From positions 1-64,000 of the forward strand of contig JAIXPC010000008.1 in assembly GCA_027486415.1 (NCBI GenBank): a stretch of 64,000 nt of DNA. The letters run 5' to 3'. Below the pieces are notes generated by a model. That model searched no databases. It worked only from the letters and a program-made list of their open reading frames with translations, and was not told where the DNA came from. The position numbers were made by a program, and so were the translations under genes. Below, in pieces: positions 53,513 to 62,355 of the stretch (positions are counted from its first letter, which is position 1; every line of letters starts with the position of its first letter). The stretch is from Sphingomonadales bacterium (GTDB lineage Bacteria; Pseudomonadota; Alphaproteobacteria; Sphingomonadales; Sphingomonadaceae).

Positions 53513-53550
53513 AAAGGCCCGTGCCGGTGATCCCGGCACGGGCCTTTTTC
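53513..53550 (+). terminator. Rho-independent terminator of the sigma/FecR/peptidase operon
   Basis: GGCCCGTGCCGG and CCGGCACGGGCC form a perfect 12-bp stem with a 5-nt loop, extended by AAA/TTT pairing, and followed by TTTTT. It lies about 20 bp after the M28 peptidase stop. Confidence 0.9.
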
Positions 53551-53569
53551 CTTGTCCGGTTTCAGGCAC

Positions 53570-53612
53570 AAAAAAACCGGGCGCCGCGGGGGATGCAACC
53601 CGCGGCGCCCGG
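53570..53612 (-). terminator. Rho-independent terminator of the TonB receptor gene
   Basis: CCGGGCGCCGCGGG and CCCGCGGCGCCCGG form a perfect 14-bp stem with an 8-nt loop. In the minus-strand transcript a run of seven T follows. It lies 13 bp after the TonB receptor stop and is back to back with the plus-strand terminator. Confidence 0.9.
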
Positions 53613-53624
53613 CCCGTTGCCCGC

Positions 53625-56600
53625 TTACATCTTGAAGCGGAAGCCCATGCGATAGCTGCGGCCCAGCAGGTCATAGACCGGCGAGACGCCGAACGACGTG
53701 CCGTTGCTGGGCACCGGCGGCGGATCCTTGTCGAACAGGTTTTCGACAACCGCGAACAGGGTGACCGTGCGGCCGGCGATCTTCACGTCGAAGTTCTGCG
53801 CCAGTTCCCAGTACCAGACGGCCGGGATGTTGTTGAACGCCGGATCGACGCCGTTGCGCTCGGTCGGCCGCAGGTTGCTGACCACGCCGGGGCCAAGGTA
53901 ACGGGCGGTCACCGTGGTGCGGCTGGCGCCGACCGAATAGGTGGCCGAACCGAAACCGCGCCATTTCAGGCTGGTCGGCGTGCCCAGGTCCGGCGGGGTG
54001 GTGTCACCCGGCAGGGCGGTGCGATCCTGCAGGCGCTGCGAGGCCAGCACGCGCAGCGAGAGCGATCCCGGCAGCTTGTCCGAGATGTTGCTCAGGCTCG
54101 TGCGGTAGCTGATTTCATAGTCGATGCCTTCAACTTCCACGTTCTGGGCGTTGATGGCGCCGGTGAGCAGAGTGGCACCAGTGAGGCCGGTGCTGCCCGG
54201 AACCGGGATGATCGACTGGCAGGCCGACGGGCTGGCCGGGCGGTTGAAGCCATAGCACAGATCGAGCAGCAGCTGGCCGCCGACACCGAAGATCGCATCC
54301 TTGATGTTGATCTTGTACCAGTCAACCGTGGCGGACAGGCCCGGCGCCCAGCTCGGCTGATAGACGCCGCCAACGGTCCAGGTGTCGGCGATTTCCGGGG
54401 TCAGGCGCGGGTTGCCGCCGGTCAGCGTCACGAACTGCACCAGCGGGCCGTTCGGCTGGCTGCGATCCAGGAACTGGTTCACGAACTGGCTCTGGGGCGC
54501 GAACAGGTCGTTCAGGTTCGGCGCGCGGATGTCGCGCGAACGGGTGGCGCGCAGGCGCAGATCGCCAAAGCGATAGGCGCCGCCCACCTTCCACGTCGTC
54601 ACCGCACCGCTGGTCGAATAATCGGTGCGACGCACGGCGCCGTTCAGATCGAGATCGCCGACCGCCGAATCCTTCAGCAGCGGGATCAGGGTTTCGCCGA
54701 AGAATTCCTTCACGTTGTAACCGGCAGCGCCCGGCTGCGGATTGCCCACGAACCAGCGGCGCGCCAGCGAGTTGGCGTCGGCGGTGGCCACGAAGGATTC
54801 TTCGCGATATTCAAAGCCGGCTGCGAACGACACCGGGCCGGCCCAGGTCGAGAACGGGCTGTACTGGGCGTCGATGGCATAGACATCGAGAGCGATGTCC
54901 AGATCCTGGCGGGTGCGGAACCCGTCGCTTTCGCCCGTCACCCACGCGATCGACTGCGCGCCCAGCGAGCCTTCGCCGAACACGTTCATGGGGACGCAAC
55001 CGTTGGTCGGGTTGGCGATGGTGGAACGGCAGACCGCCGCGCCCGCCGCAACGCCGGGCACACCGCCCACCGCCGGGTTGCCGGTGACATCCACCGCCTG
55101 GTTGAAGCGCTCGACAAGGATGTTGTTGTCACGCGTGTACCAGACGTTGCTGCGGCCACGCTGGAAATAGGCGCGCCACTTGCCGCTGTCGGCGAACGAG
55201 CCTTCCAGCGCGAACAGCAGGCGGTTCTGGCGGCGGTTGTAGCCGGCCTCGCCGATGTTCTCGCCCGGGCGGTTGACCAGGTCATAGAACAGCCGGTTCA
55301 TGCGGAACGAGGTCAGGCCGTTGGCATCCATCGCCGACCGGATGGTCTGCGGGATGAACGGGTTGTCCCGGTTGATGGTCAGCGCGCTGGTGGCGCCGGT
55401 GCCGCTGCGGTTGTAGACGGCCGACCAGTTGATCGTGTCGTTGCCGGCATAGGTGGCTTCAAAGATGGCCTTGACGTTGTCGGTCACCTCATAGCTGAGG
55501 CGGCCATAGACGCTCCAGTTCGACACGTCGGGCAGCAGCGCGCCACGGCCCGACAGCGGTTCGACGGTGCCACCGGCCTGCACGTTGCCCTGGGTGAGCG
55601 AGGGCGGGCCAAAGATGAACTGGCCAACGGCACCGCCCGGCAGGAAGTTGGTGCCGTTGAGCGGCCCGCCGGTGATCACGCCGCCCGGCGTGCTGGTCGA
55701 ACCGGCGTCGGTCCGCACGATCAGGCCGGGCTGGCCATTGGTGGCCGTCCAGTTCGGGTTCTGCAGCAGGCGCAGGCCAGGCTGGAACCAGTCGCGGCCA
55801 TTGGTGAACATCGACACCCGGTCGCCCTGGATGAAGTTGCCGCTGAGGAGCACATGGCCGCGGCCGCCGGCGAAGGACGAGCCCCAGGCCAGGTCGCCGC
55901 TGATCAGACGACCATCGTTGCGATCGGTCTGGTTGTAGTTGAACGAGCCCTTGAGGCCCTTGAACTCGGTATCGAGGATGAAGTTGACGACGCCGGCGAC
56001 GGCATCCGAACCATAGGCGGCCGAAGCACCGCCGGTCACCACGTCGACACGCTTGACGAGGTTCTGCGGCAGCATGTTGACGTCAACGGCCGGCAGCAGG
56101 CCCGACCCGACGACACGGCGGCCATCGAGCAGCACGAGCGTGCGGTTGATGCCAAGGCCGCGGGCGTTGATCTGGTTGGCACCGCCGTTGGCGTTGGCAA
56201 ACAGGGTGGTGGCACGCGGCGACTGGCCCTGGCCGATGGCCGGCAGCTGGTTCACATAGTCGGCGATGTTGACCGGGTTGCGCTGGGCGATGTCTTCCAT
56301 CGTCACCACCGTGGTCGGCACCGGGGCGTTGGTGCCGTCACGCACGATGCGCGACCCGGTCACCACCATCTCGATCTTCTCGGCCTCTTCTTCTTCGGCA
56401 GCGGCAACGGCGGGGGTGCCCGGCGCCGGCGCAGCAGCGGCCTGATCGCCTTCCATGTTGTAGGCGATGGTGCGGACGCCCGCCTGGCCACCGTTGGCGC
56501 GCAGGGTGATGATGGCATCACCTTCGGCGCTGAGGCCCGTGCCCTGCAGCAACGTCTTCAGCGCGGCGCCCGGCGCCATTTCGCCGTGGACGCCCGGCGA

Positions 56601-56807
56601 GCGCTTGCCGGCGACCTGCTGGCTGGAAAAGATGATGTCCTGATTGGCCTGACGCGCGAAATTGTTGAGCGCGCGCGCCAGCGTATCGCCGGCGATATCG
56701 AACTTGCGCGCCTGGGCCGAAGCCGAAGCCGGCGTCGCCACCATTGCCACCGCCAGCACCGCCAGCGAACTGAAACCCAAACCCGTCAAACGAGAGCCGA
56801 CACGCAT
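53625..56807 (-). CDS. TonB-dependent receptor with N-terminal STN signalling domain
   Basis: A 1060-residue outer membrane receptor. After a signal peptide (MRVGSRLTGLGFSSLAVLAVAMVATPASASAQ) comes an STN/secretin-like domain (KFDIAGDTLARALNNFARQANQDIIFSSQQVAGKRSPGVHG), the hallmark of receptors that signal to FecR. The plug domain begins near VVTGSRIVRDGTNAPVPTTVVTMEDI and includes NANGGANQINARGLGINRTLVLLDGRRVV and GGASAAYGSDAVAGVVNFIL. A long barrel follows with repeated aromatic strands and ends YRMGFRFKM, an outer membrane-like terminal strand. An acidic Ala/Pro/Glu linker (AAAPAPGTPAVAAAEEEEAEK) separates STN and plug. Its gene faces the sigma/FecR/peptidase operon, so a common peptide or metal-complex ligand is plausible. 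The ligand cannot be read. Confidence 0.93.
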   Translation of the reverse strand: MRVGSRLTGLGFSSLAVLAVAMVATPASASAQARKFDIAGDTLARALNNFARQANQDIIFSSQQVAGKRSPGVHGEMAPGAALKTLLQGTGLSAEGDAIITLRANGGQAGVRTIAYNMEGDQAAAAPAPGTPAVAAAEEEEAEKIEMVVTGSRIVRDGTNAPVPTTVVTMEDIAQRNPVNIADYVNQLPAIGQGQSPRATTLFANANGGANQINARGLGINRTLVLLDGRRVVGSGLLPAVDVNMLPQNLVKRVDVVTGGASAAYGSDAVAGVVNFILDTEFKGLKGSFNYNQTDRNDGRLISGDLAWGSSFAGGRGHVLLSGNFIQGDRVSMFTNGRDWFQPGLRLLQNPNWTATNGQPGLIVRTDAGSTSTPGGVITGGPLNGTNFLPGGAVGQFIFGPPSLTQGNVQAGGTVEPLSGRGALLPDVSNWSVYGRLSYEVTDNVKAIFEATYAGNDTINWSAVYNRSGTGATSALTINRDNPFIPQTIRSAMDANGLTSFRMNRLFYDLVNRPGENIGEAGYNRRQNRLLFALEGSFADSGKWRAYFQRGRSNVWYTRDNNILVERFNQAVDVTGNPAVGGVPGVAAGAAVCRSTIANPTNGCVPMNVFGEGSLGAQSIAWVTGESDGFRTRQDLDIALDVYAIDAQYSPFSTWAGPVSFAAGFEYREESFVATADANSLARRWFVGNPQPGAAGYNVKEFFGETLIPLLKDSAVGDLDLNGAVRRTDYSTSGAVTTWKVGGAYRFGDLRLRATRSRDIRAPNLNDLFAPQSQFVNQFLDRSQPNGPLVQFVTLTGGNPRLTPEIADTWTVGGVYQPSWAPGLSATVDWYKINIKDAIFGVGGQLLLDLCYGFNRPASPSACQSIIPVPGSTGLTGATLLTGAINAQNVEVEGIDYEISYRTSLSNISDKLPGSLSLRVLASQRLQDRTALPGDTTPPDLGTPTSLKWRGFGSATYSVGASRTTVTARYLGPGVVSNLRPTERNGVDPAFNNIPAVWYWELAQNFDVKIAGRTVTLFAVVENLFDKDPPPVPSNGTSFGVSPVYDLLGRSYRMGFRFKM

Positions 56808-56949
56808 CGCATAGTCCCCCTGAAAACCGGTCCCAATACCGGTGCGCCCTCTCAGACGCAGAAGCTGTCCGATCCCGCCAGAAAAATGTCATGAAATTGC
56901 GTGCGACATGATGCCGGCCCGCCACGTGTTGCGTGAAGACAACAGTGGT

Positions 56950-59022
56950 TCAGGCGTCCTGGTGCAGCCCGGCATCGCGCAGCAGGGACGTCAGCTTGTC
57001 GGCAAGATCCTTGCTGCGGAAGGGTTTGGTCAGCTGCGGCAGGTCGGCCGCAATGCCTTCGGCCCCGGTGTAGCCCGAAATCACCAGCACCGGGAAACCC
57101 GGCCGCCGCGCCCGCACGGCGTGAACCAGATCGACGCCGCTCATGCCCGGCAACAGATAATCGGTGATCAACAGGTCGGGTACCTGGCCGTCGTGCAGCA
57201 GTTGCAGCGCATGCTCGCCGGAATTGGCCTCCAGCACCGCGTAGCCGAGGTAATCGAGGATCTGGCTGATCAGGAAGCGCACATCCACTTCGTCGTCGAC
57301 CAGCATCACCCGCAGCTGTCGCTGCGCTGCCGGCGCGCCGTCGCCGTCCCCGGCCTGCGCTGCCGCCGCCGTCAGGCTGACCGGCAACCACATCTGTACC
57401 GTGGTGCCACGGCCCGGTTCGCTGGTGATATGAAGCCCGCCACCCAGCTGCGCGCACAGGCCTTCCACCATGGACAGGCCCAGCCCGGTCCCGTTGCCGA
57501 TCGCCTTGGTGGTGAAGAAGGGTTCGGCGGCGCGGGCGCGCGTCGTCTCGTCCATGCCGACGCCGGTATCGGCCACGGCGAGACAGACATAGTCGCCCGG
57601 CTCCACGCCCGCCGCATGCCCCTTCCCTGCGGATTCGCGAAACGCGCGGATCGTCAGCGTGCCGCCGGCCGGCATGGCGTCGCGGGCATTGACCCCCAGG
57701 TTGAGGATGGCGAGTTCAAGCTGGTTGGCATCGGCATTCACCAAGGGCAGTTCGGCGTCCACCTCCATGGCGACAGCGATGTTGCGGCCCACCGTGCTGC
57801 CGATCAGTTCGCCCATCGACGTGATCAGTTGCGCCAGATCGACCGCCACCGCCTGCAGCGGCTGTTGCCGGGCAAAGGCCAGCAGGCGCTGCACCAGCGT
57901 CTTGGCGCGCTCGGCCGATCGCAGCGCCGCCTCCACCAGCCTCTGTTCGAGTTCATTGCCGACACCGCGCGAATTGAGCGTGTCCAGCGTGCCCATGATC
58001 GGCGTGAGCAGATTGTTGAAATCATGGGCCACGCCGCCGGTCAGCCGCCCGATGGCCTCCATCTTCTGCGCCTGGCGCAGCGCCGCCGCCGTCATGGTCA
58101 GTTCGCGGGTGCGCTCGGCCACCTTGTCCTCCAGCGTGGCGTTGAGCTGGGTCAGTTGTTCCAGCGTCTGGTGTTCGAGGGTGACATCATGGCCCTGAAG
58201 GAAAATGCCCGTGGTCAGCCCCTCTTCACCCGGGATCGGCTGACAGGTGAGGGTCAGCCGCAAGGGCACCGGCTCAGTCCCCGGCGCCTTGATCAGCGCC
58301 ATTGGCACGCCGTGCGCGACATAGGCCTCACCCGACGCATAGGTGCGGTCCAGCGCCTCGATCATCCCGGTGCCTTCCAGTTCGGGAAAGGCTTCCCGCA
58401 AGGTGCGGCCGATGAAATCGCGATTGCCGGCCACCCTGATGAAGGCCTCGTTCACATACTCGAACCGATGTTCCGGCTGTCGCAGGATGGCGACAAAGCC
58501 CGGCACTTGGGCAAACAGCAGTGTCTGCCGCTCCCGTTCAGCAATCAGCCGCCGTTCGGCCAGCACACGCGCCGTTGTTTCAACTGCGGCGCAGAAGATG
58601 CCGGCAATGTTGCCTTCATCATCGCGCAGCGGTGAATAGGAGAAGCTGAACCAGCATTGCTCGGGATAATCGCCGCGCTCGATCACGCATGGCATGTCAT
58701 CGCGCCAGACGGATTCGCCGCGTAGCGCCCCCTCCACAAACAGGCGGATATCACTCCACACTTCGGCCCAGACCTCGGCGAATGGCCGTCCCAGCGCCTG
58801 CGGATGTTTCTTGCCCAGCACCGACCGGTAGGCATCATTGTAGAGCAGGGTCAATTCCGGCCCCCACGCCACGAACATCATGTGGTTGGCAGGCAGGATC
58901 ATGCCCACCGCCGTCCGCAGGGACTGCGGCCAGGTCTCCGGTGGGCCAAGGGGGTTCGCGGACCAGTCGAGCGCCCGCATCAGCGCCCGCAGTTCGCCGC
59001 CCGCTTCGAAGATCCGATCCAT
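56950..59022 (-). CDS. Soluble hybrid histidine kinase (2 PAS)
   Basis: A 690-residue kinase without membrane helices. The first PAS-like domain (LDWSANPLGPPETWPQSLRTAVGMIL; FVAWGPELTLLYNDAYRSVLG) is closely related to that at the start of the 14635-17544 kinase. A second PAS (LLFAQVPGFVAILRQPEHRFEYVN) follows, then a coiled coil and the core with His in GGVAHDFNNLLTPI, N-box ILNLGVNARDAM and GNGTGLGLSMVEG. A C-terminal receiver has VMLVDDEVDV and Asp in LITDYLLPGMSG. Start MDRIFEAGG at 59022 begins the fold; the ORF track extends 35 codons upstream. It precedes the TonB receptor gene on the same strand with a gap of about 140 bp. Confidence 0.9.
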   Translation of the reverse strand: MDRIFEAGGELRALMRALDWSANPLGPPETWPQSLRTAVGMILPANHMMFVAWGPELTLLYNDAYRSVLGKKHPQALGRPFAEVWAEVWSDIRLFVEGALRGESVWRDDMPCVIERGDYPEQCWFSFSYSPLRDDEGNIAGIFCAAVETTARVLAERRLIAERERQTLLFAQVPGFVAILRQPEHRFEYVNEAFIRVAGNRDFIGRTLREAFPELEGTGMIEALDRTYASGEAYVAHGVPMALIKAPGTEPVPLRLTLTCQPIPGEEGLTTGIFLQGHDVTLEHQTLEQLTQLNATLEDKVAERTRELTMTAAALRQAQKMEAIGRLTGGVAHDFNNLLTPIMGTLDTLNSRGVGNELEQRLVEAALRSAERAKTLVQRLLAFARQQPLQAVAVDLAQLITSMGELIGSTVGRNIAVAMEVDAELPLVNADANQLELAILNLGVNARDAMPAGGTLTIRAFRESAGKGHAAGVEPGDYVCLAVADTGVGMDETTRARAAEPFFTTKAIGNGTGLGLSMVEGLCAQLGGGLHITSEPGRGTTVQMWLPVSLTAAAAQAGDGDGAPAAQRQLRVMLVDDEVDVRFLISQILDYLGYAVLEANSGEHALQLLHDGQVPDLLITDYLLPGMSGVDLVHAVRARRPGFPVLVISGYTGAEGIAADLPQLTKPFRSKDLADKLTSLLRDAGLHQDA

Positions 59023-59091
59023 AGTGCTGATCCATCGCGCAGGAGGTGGAGAAGCGTTTCGATGCCGGGCCGAAACCGTGATTTCCCCCAG

Positions 59092-59109
59092 AAAAGCCGG
59101 CAGCCGGCT
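59092..59109 (-). terminator. Candidate terminator downstream of tRNA-Ser
   Basis: AGCCGG-CAG-CCGGCT forms a 6-bp stem with a 3-nt loop and is followed, in the minus-strand transcript, by TTTT. It lies about 85 bp after the tRNA-Ser 3' end and before the histidine kinase start. Confidence 0.5.
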
Positions 59110-59194
59110 GCGGGGGCAAGAGCGCATAACTACCTAGCGGCTGTCTACGCCGGTCGTTGCGGTGACATGACTGGAGCGGTTCTGAACGGGAAAA

Positions 59195-59285
59195 TGGCGG
59201 AGCGGGAGGGATTCGAACCCTCGATGAGCTTTTGACCCATACACACTTTCCAGGCGTGCGCCTTCGACCACTCGGCCACCGCTCC
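59195..59285 (-). tRNA. tRNA-Ser(GGA)
   Basis: The minus strand reads GGAGCGGTGGCCGAG at the 5' end and closes with CCGCTCC-G-CCA. The acceptor stem GGAGCGG/CCGCTCC pairs perfectly. The anticodon loop CTGGAAA gives anticodon GGA (serine codons UCC/UCU). A long variable arm is present, as in serine tRNAs, and the T-arm contains GGTTCGAATCC. The 3' CCA is encoded. Confidence 0.96.
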
Positions 59286-59353
59286 GCACCTGGAACGGCG
59301 CCGCGATAGCAAGGGTGGGCGGCGGCGTAAACCGCCCGCACCGCCCGAGGGGC

Positions 59354-59392
59354 AAAAAAGAAAAGGGGCGGCGCCTTGTGGCACCGCCCCTT
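59354..59392 (-). terminator. Rho-independent terminator of the flagellin gene
   Basis: AAGGGGCGG and CCGCCCCTT form a 9-bp stem, with an inner GCC/GGC pair, followed in the minus-strand transcript by TTTTCTTTTTT. It lies 40 bp after the flagellin stop. Confidence 0.85.
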
Positions 59393-59431
59393 CCGACGAG
59401 CCCCCACGCGGGGGAACACGGCGTTTTCGTG

Positions 59432-61600
59432 TTACTGCAGCAGCTGGGTGACCTGCTGGGCCGACTGGTTGGCCCGGGCCAGCATGGCCTGCGCGGCCTG
59501 GCTGAGCACCTGGTTCTTGGCCAGGTTGGTCGATTCCTGGGCGAAGTCCGTATCCTGGATGCGGCTGCGCGATGCCTGCAGGTTGCTGCTGTTGGACGAG
59601 AGGTTGTTCACCGCCGCTTCCAGCCGGTTCTGCACCGCGCCGATGCTGGCACGATCGAGGTTGACGCTGTTCAGCGCCTCATCGATCGCATCGAGGGCCG
59701 CGGTGGCGCCATCGGCGGTCGACACGTCGACATCCGAAATCCGCAGACCGCCACGCGAAGCGCCATAGCTGTTTTCTTCGAAGCCCAGCGCGGTGAAGTT
59801 GGACGCTGCGGCAAAGGCCTGGCTGCCGGCGCGCACATCGATCGCCCGCGCCGATTCCAGACGCACCGTGCCATAGGCCGTTTCGGCGGCGGCAGCAGTG
59901 GTCGCCACCGTGTAGGCAGTACCCGACCCCTTGACCGTGGTGCCGCCAAGGCCCAGCTCGGCCGTGGTGGCGGTGCCGGTGTTGGCAACGCTCAGGTTGC
60001 GCCCATCGGATGCGGTGAGATCAAGGCCGCCAAGGCCATTGTCCCGCGCGGTTACGCCGGTCATGCCGGTGAAATTGTTGATCGCGGCGGCAACCTTCTC
60101 GCGCCGGGCCTGGGCCGTATCGGTCGCGGCCAGACCGTCGATGGTGATCGAAACGCCATTGATGTCGAGGGTGGCAGCGCCGCCCAGCGTGGTGGCCGTG
60201 GTGGTGGCCGACAGCGTGACATCATTGGCCTTGGCCGTCACACCCGTCTGTTCCGACGCGGCATTGATGGCGGCGGCAATCGCGATGGCGCTCGCCGACT
60301 TCGACGACGAAGCGGCGACGGTGGACGAGAACAGGTCGTCGACCGCGCTTGCGGCCCGAATGGCGACACCGTTGATCGACAGATCGCCGTTGTTGAGCGT
60401 GCTGATACCGGCAGCGTTGGCGGCCACGGCGCGGCCATCGCTGTTCACCGTCGAAACGCCGCGCTCAAAGCTGCCGGCAGCCAAGCCAGCGCGGCTGATG
60501 CGAGCGGTGCTGCTGTTGGCCGAGCCGATCTCGATCGACTGGCCATTGACGCTTTCAAGGCTGAAGCTGCCCGACTGCGCGCCGACCTTTAGGCCGGTCT
60601 GCGCGGCCGTCAGCGTGGTCAGTGCCACTTCGATATTGCGGCCGTCGTCGGCTTCGAGGCGGATACCGCCATTGGTGTCGCCGGTGTCCACGGCGCGCAC
60701 GCCGGTCTGGCCCGAAATGGCGTTGATGGCATCACGCACCAGGCGGCGGCTTTCGGCGGCGTCGGCGGTGGTGCTGACAGAGGCTGTCGCAACGCCGTTG
60801 ATGGTGATGCTGCCGGTAGCGGCACCGGCGGTCATCGCCGAACCCGTCATCACGGTCTGGCCAACGACGGCGCGCACGCCGGTCTGGGCGGTGGCACGGT
60901 TGATCGCGGCGGCCTTGGCCACGGCCGATGCGGCCTTGTTGGCGGACGACAGCGCATCATCCGACGACAGTGACGAGCCGATCGAGACGCCGTTGATCAC
61001 CAGATCGCCGGCCTGCAGGGCCTGGTTGGCGCCCAGGTTGGCAGCCGTCGCTTCGAACGCGCCGGTCGCGGTGAGCGCCGGGCTGGAGCCGAGGCCAAGG
61101 TCGCGTGCCCGGGTCGAGCCGAGGCTGAACGACACGGTTTCGCCAGCGCGGCTGCCGGTCTGCAGACGCACGTTGCGCGCCGAACCATCGAGCAGTTTCT
61201 GGCCATTGAAGTTGGTGCGAACACCGATATTGTCAATTTCGCCAACCAGTTGGCGGACTTCGGCCTGCACGGCCTGGCGATCGATGCCGGTCAGGGTGCC
61301 GTTGGCCGACTGCACGGCCAGTTCGCGCATGCGCTGCAGCATGTTGGTGACTTCGCCCATGGCGCTTTCCGCCGTCTGGGCCATGCTGATGCCATCGCCG
61401 GCATTGCGCATGGCGACGGCCAGACCGCGCACATCGGCGGTCATCTTCTGGCTGATGGCCAGGCCGGCGGCGTCGTCCTTGGCGCTGTTGATGCGCTGGC
61501 CGGTCGACAGGCGCTGCATGGCAAGGCCCATCATGTTATTGGCAGTGCGCTGCGCGTTCTGGGCGGTCAGCGCGTTGATGTTGGTGTTGATAACGGTCAT
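59432..61600 (-). CDS. fliC: Large flagellin with four internal Flagellin_IN-like repeats
   Basis: A 722-residue flagellar filament protein, longer than typical flagellins of about 300-500 residues. The conserved N-terminal D0/D1 part (MTVINTNINALTAQNAQRTA, LSTGQRINSAKDDAAGLAIS) and C-terminal part (ASIGAVQNRLEAAVNNLSS, LAKNQVLSQAAQAMLARANQSAQQVTQLL) are intact. The variable centre holds four related units with GDLVINGVSIG, GSITINGVATA, GDLSINGVAIR and ATLDINGVSIT, each followed by an Ala-rich helix containing AAINxxxxQTGVxA or similar. The extra size suggests expanded surface domains. ATG 61600 follows GGGAG. It stands apart from other flagellar genes in the window, with its own terminator and a sigma-28-like promoter. 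Confidence 0.94.
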   Translation of the reverse strand: MTVINTNINALTAQNAQRTANNMMGLAMQRLSTGQRINSAKDDAAGLAISQKMTADVRGLAVAMRNAGDGISMAQTAESAMGEVTNMLQRMRELAVQSANGTLTGIDRQAVQAEVRQLVGEIDNIGVRTNFNGQKLLDGSARNVRLQTGSRAGETVSFSLGSTRARDLGLGSSPALTATGAFEATAANLGANQALQAGDLVINGVSIGSSLSSDDALSSANKAASAVAKAAAINRATAQTGVRAVVGQTVMTGSAMTAGAATGSITINGVATASVSTTADAAESRRLVRDAINAISGQTGVRAVDTGDTNGGIRLEADDGRNIEVALTTLTAAQTGLKVGAQSGSFSLESVNGQSIEIGSANSSTARISRAGLAAGSFERGVSTVNSDGRAVAANAAGISTLNNGDLSINGVAIRAASAVDDLFSSTVAASSSKSASAIAIAAAINAASEQTGVTAKANDVTLSATTTATTLGGAATLDINGVSITIDGLAATDTAQARREKVAAAINNFTGMTGVTARDNGLGGLDLTASDGRNLSVANTGTATTAELGLGGTTVKGSGTAYTVATTAAAAETAYGTVRLESARAIDVRAGSQAFAAASNFTALGFEENSYGASRGGLRISDVDVSTADGATAALDAIDEALNSVNLDRASIGAVQNRLEAAVNNLSSNSSNLQASRSRIQDTDFAQESTNLAKNQVLSQAAQAMLARANQSAQQVTQLLQ

Positions 61601-61647
61601 CAGGGGATCTCCCGCTTCCCGCCGCCGCAACGTCGCGGGGCGCTGCC

Positions 61648-62355
61648 ATGGAAACGGCACAGAGTGAACCCGGCTTAAACCTTGATCGAAAAAGGCCTGT
61701 TTTGAATAGCTTGGACTTCCCGTTTCCGATCCTGCTGGCCACGCGCGACGTGGTGGTGATCAACAAGCCGGCCGGCCTTGCCGTGCATCCGGGCCCGCGC
61801 ACGCCGCGCAGCCTTGAAGATCACCTGCCCGCCCTTGCCCTGAGCGGATTTATCCCCGTGGCCGCGCACAGGCTGGATCGCGACACGTCGGGGTGCCTGG
61901 CCGTTGCGCGCAGCCGGCGCGGGGCAAAATGGCTTTCGGCGGCCTTTTCGGGCGGCGGGGCGGAAAAGCTCTATTGGGCAACCCTCACCGCCCTGCCCGC
62001 GACCGATAGCGGGATGATCGACGCGCCGCTGGCCAAAGTGTCGACCGCTGCTGCCGGCTGGCGGATGATTGTTGACGCTGGCGGACGCAAGGCGCGCACC
62101 GGCTGGCAAATTCTCGACCAAACCACGAAACTGGTGGCCTTCCGCCCGGAAACCGGCCGCACCCACCAGATCCGGGTGCATGCCGCCCATATCGGCTGCC
62201 CGATTGCCGGTGATCCGGTTTATGGCGACGGCGTCGGCCCGATGCGGCTGCACGCGCAGTCGCTGGCGATCACCCTGCCCGATGGCAGCCGGCTGGCGGT
62301 CAGCTGCGATCCGCCGGCTGACTGGCCGTCCGCACCCGGCCCTGAAAGCCGATGA
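61648..62355 (+). CDS. RluA-family RNA pseudouridine synthase
   Basis: A protein of about 235 residues that isomerises uridine in rRNA or tRNA. Family motifs are VVVINKPAGLAVHPGP near the start, AAHRLDRDTSGCLAVARS with the catalytic Asp, and FRPETGRTHQIRVHAAHIGCPIAGDPVYG. No S4 domain is seen, so it belongs to the shorter RluA type. The start is uncertain: ATG 61648 has a weak ribosome binding site, while an in-frame TTG at 61702 follows AAAAAGG by 6 nt and would also remove overlap with the flagellin promoter. The 3' end overlaps the convergent RpiR-type gene by 56 bp. Confidence 0.87.
   Translation: METAQSEPGLNLDRKRPVLNSLDFPFPILLATRDVVVINKPAGLAVHPGPRTPRSLEDHLPALALSGFIPVAAHRLDRDTSGCLAVARSRRGAKWLSAAFSGGGAEKLYWATLTALPATDSGMIDAPLAKVSTAAAGWRMIVDAGGRKARTGWQILDQTTKLVAFRPETGRTHQIRVHAAHIGCPIAGDPVYGDGVGPMRLHAQSLAITLPDGSRLAVSCDPPADWPSAPGPESR
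61651..61679 (-). promoter_or_regulatory. Sigma-28 (FliA)-like promoter of the flagellin gene
   Basis: On the minus strand, TTTAAG is followed by 15 bp and GCCGTTTC. This resembles the flagellar sigma-28 consensus TAAA-N15-GCCGATAA, with the critical GCCG kept. It lies about 50 bp before the flagellin ATG and inside the 5' end of the divergent pseudouridine synthase ORF. Confidence 0.45.

Noticed and set aside
59931-61667. 578-residue plus-strand ORF opposite the flagellin gene
   Set aside because: It is antisense to the flagellin, whose ends are unmistakable. The Ser/Arg/Pro/Ala-rich translation is a by-product of the repeat codons.
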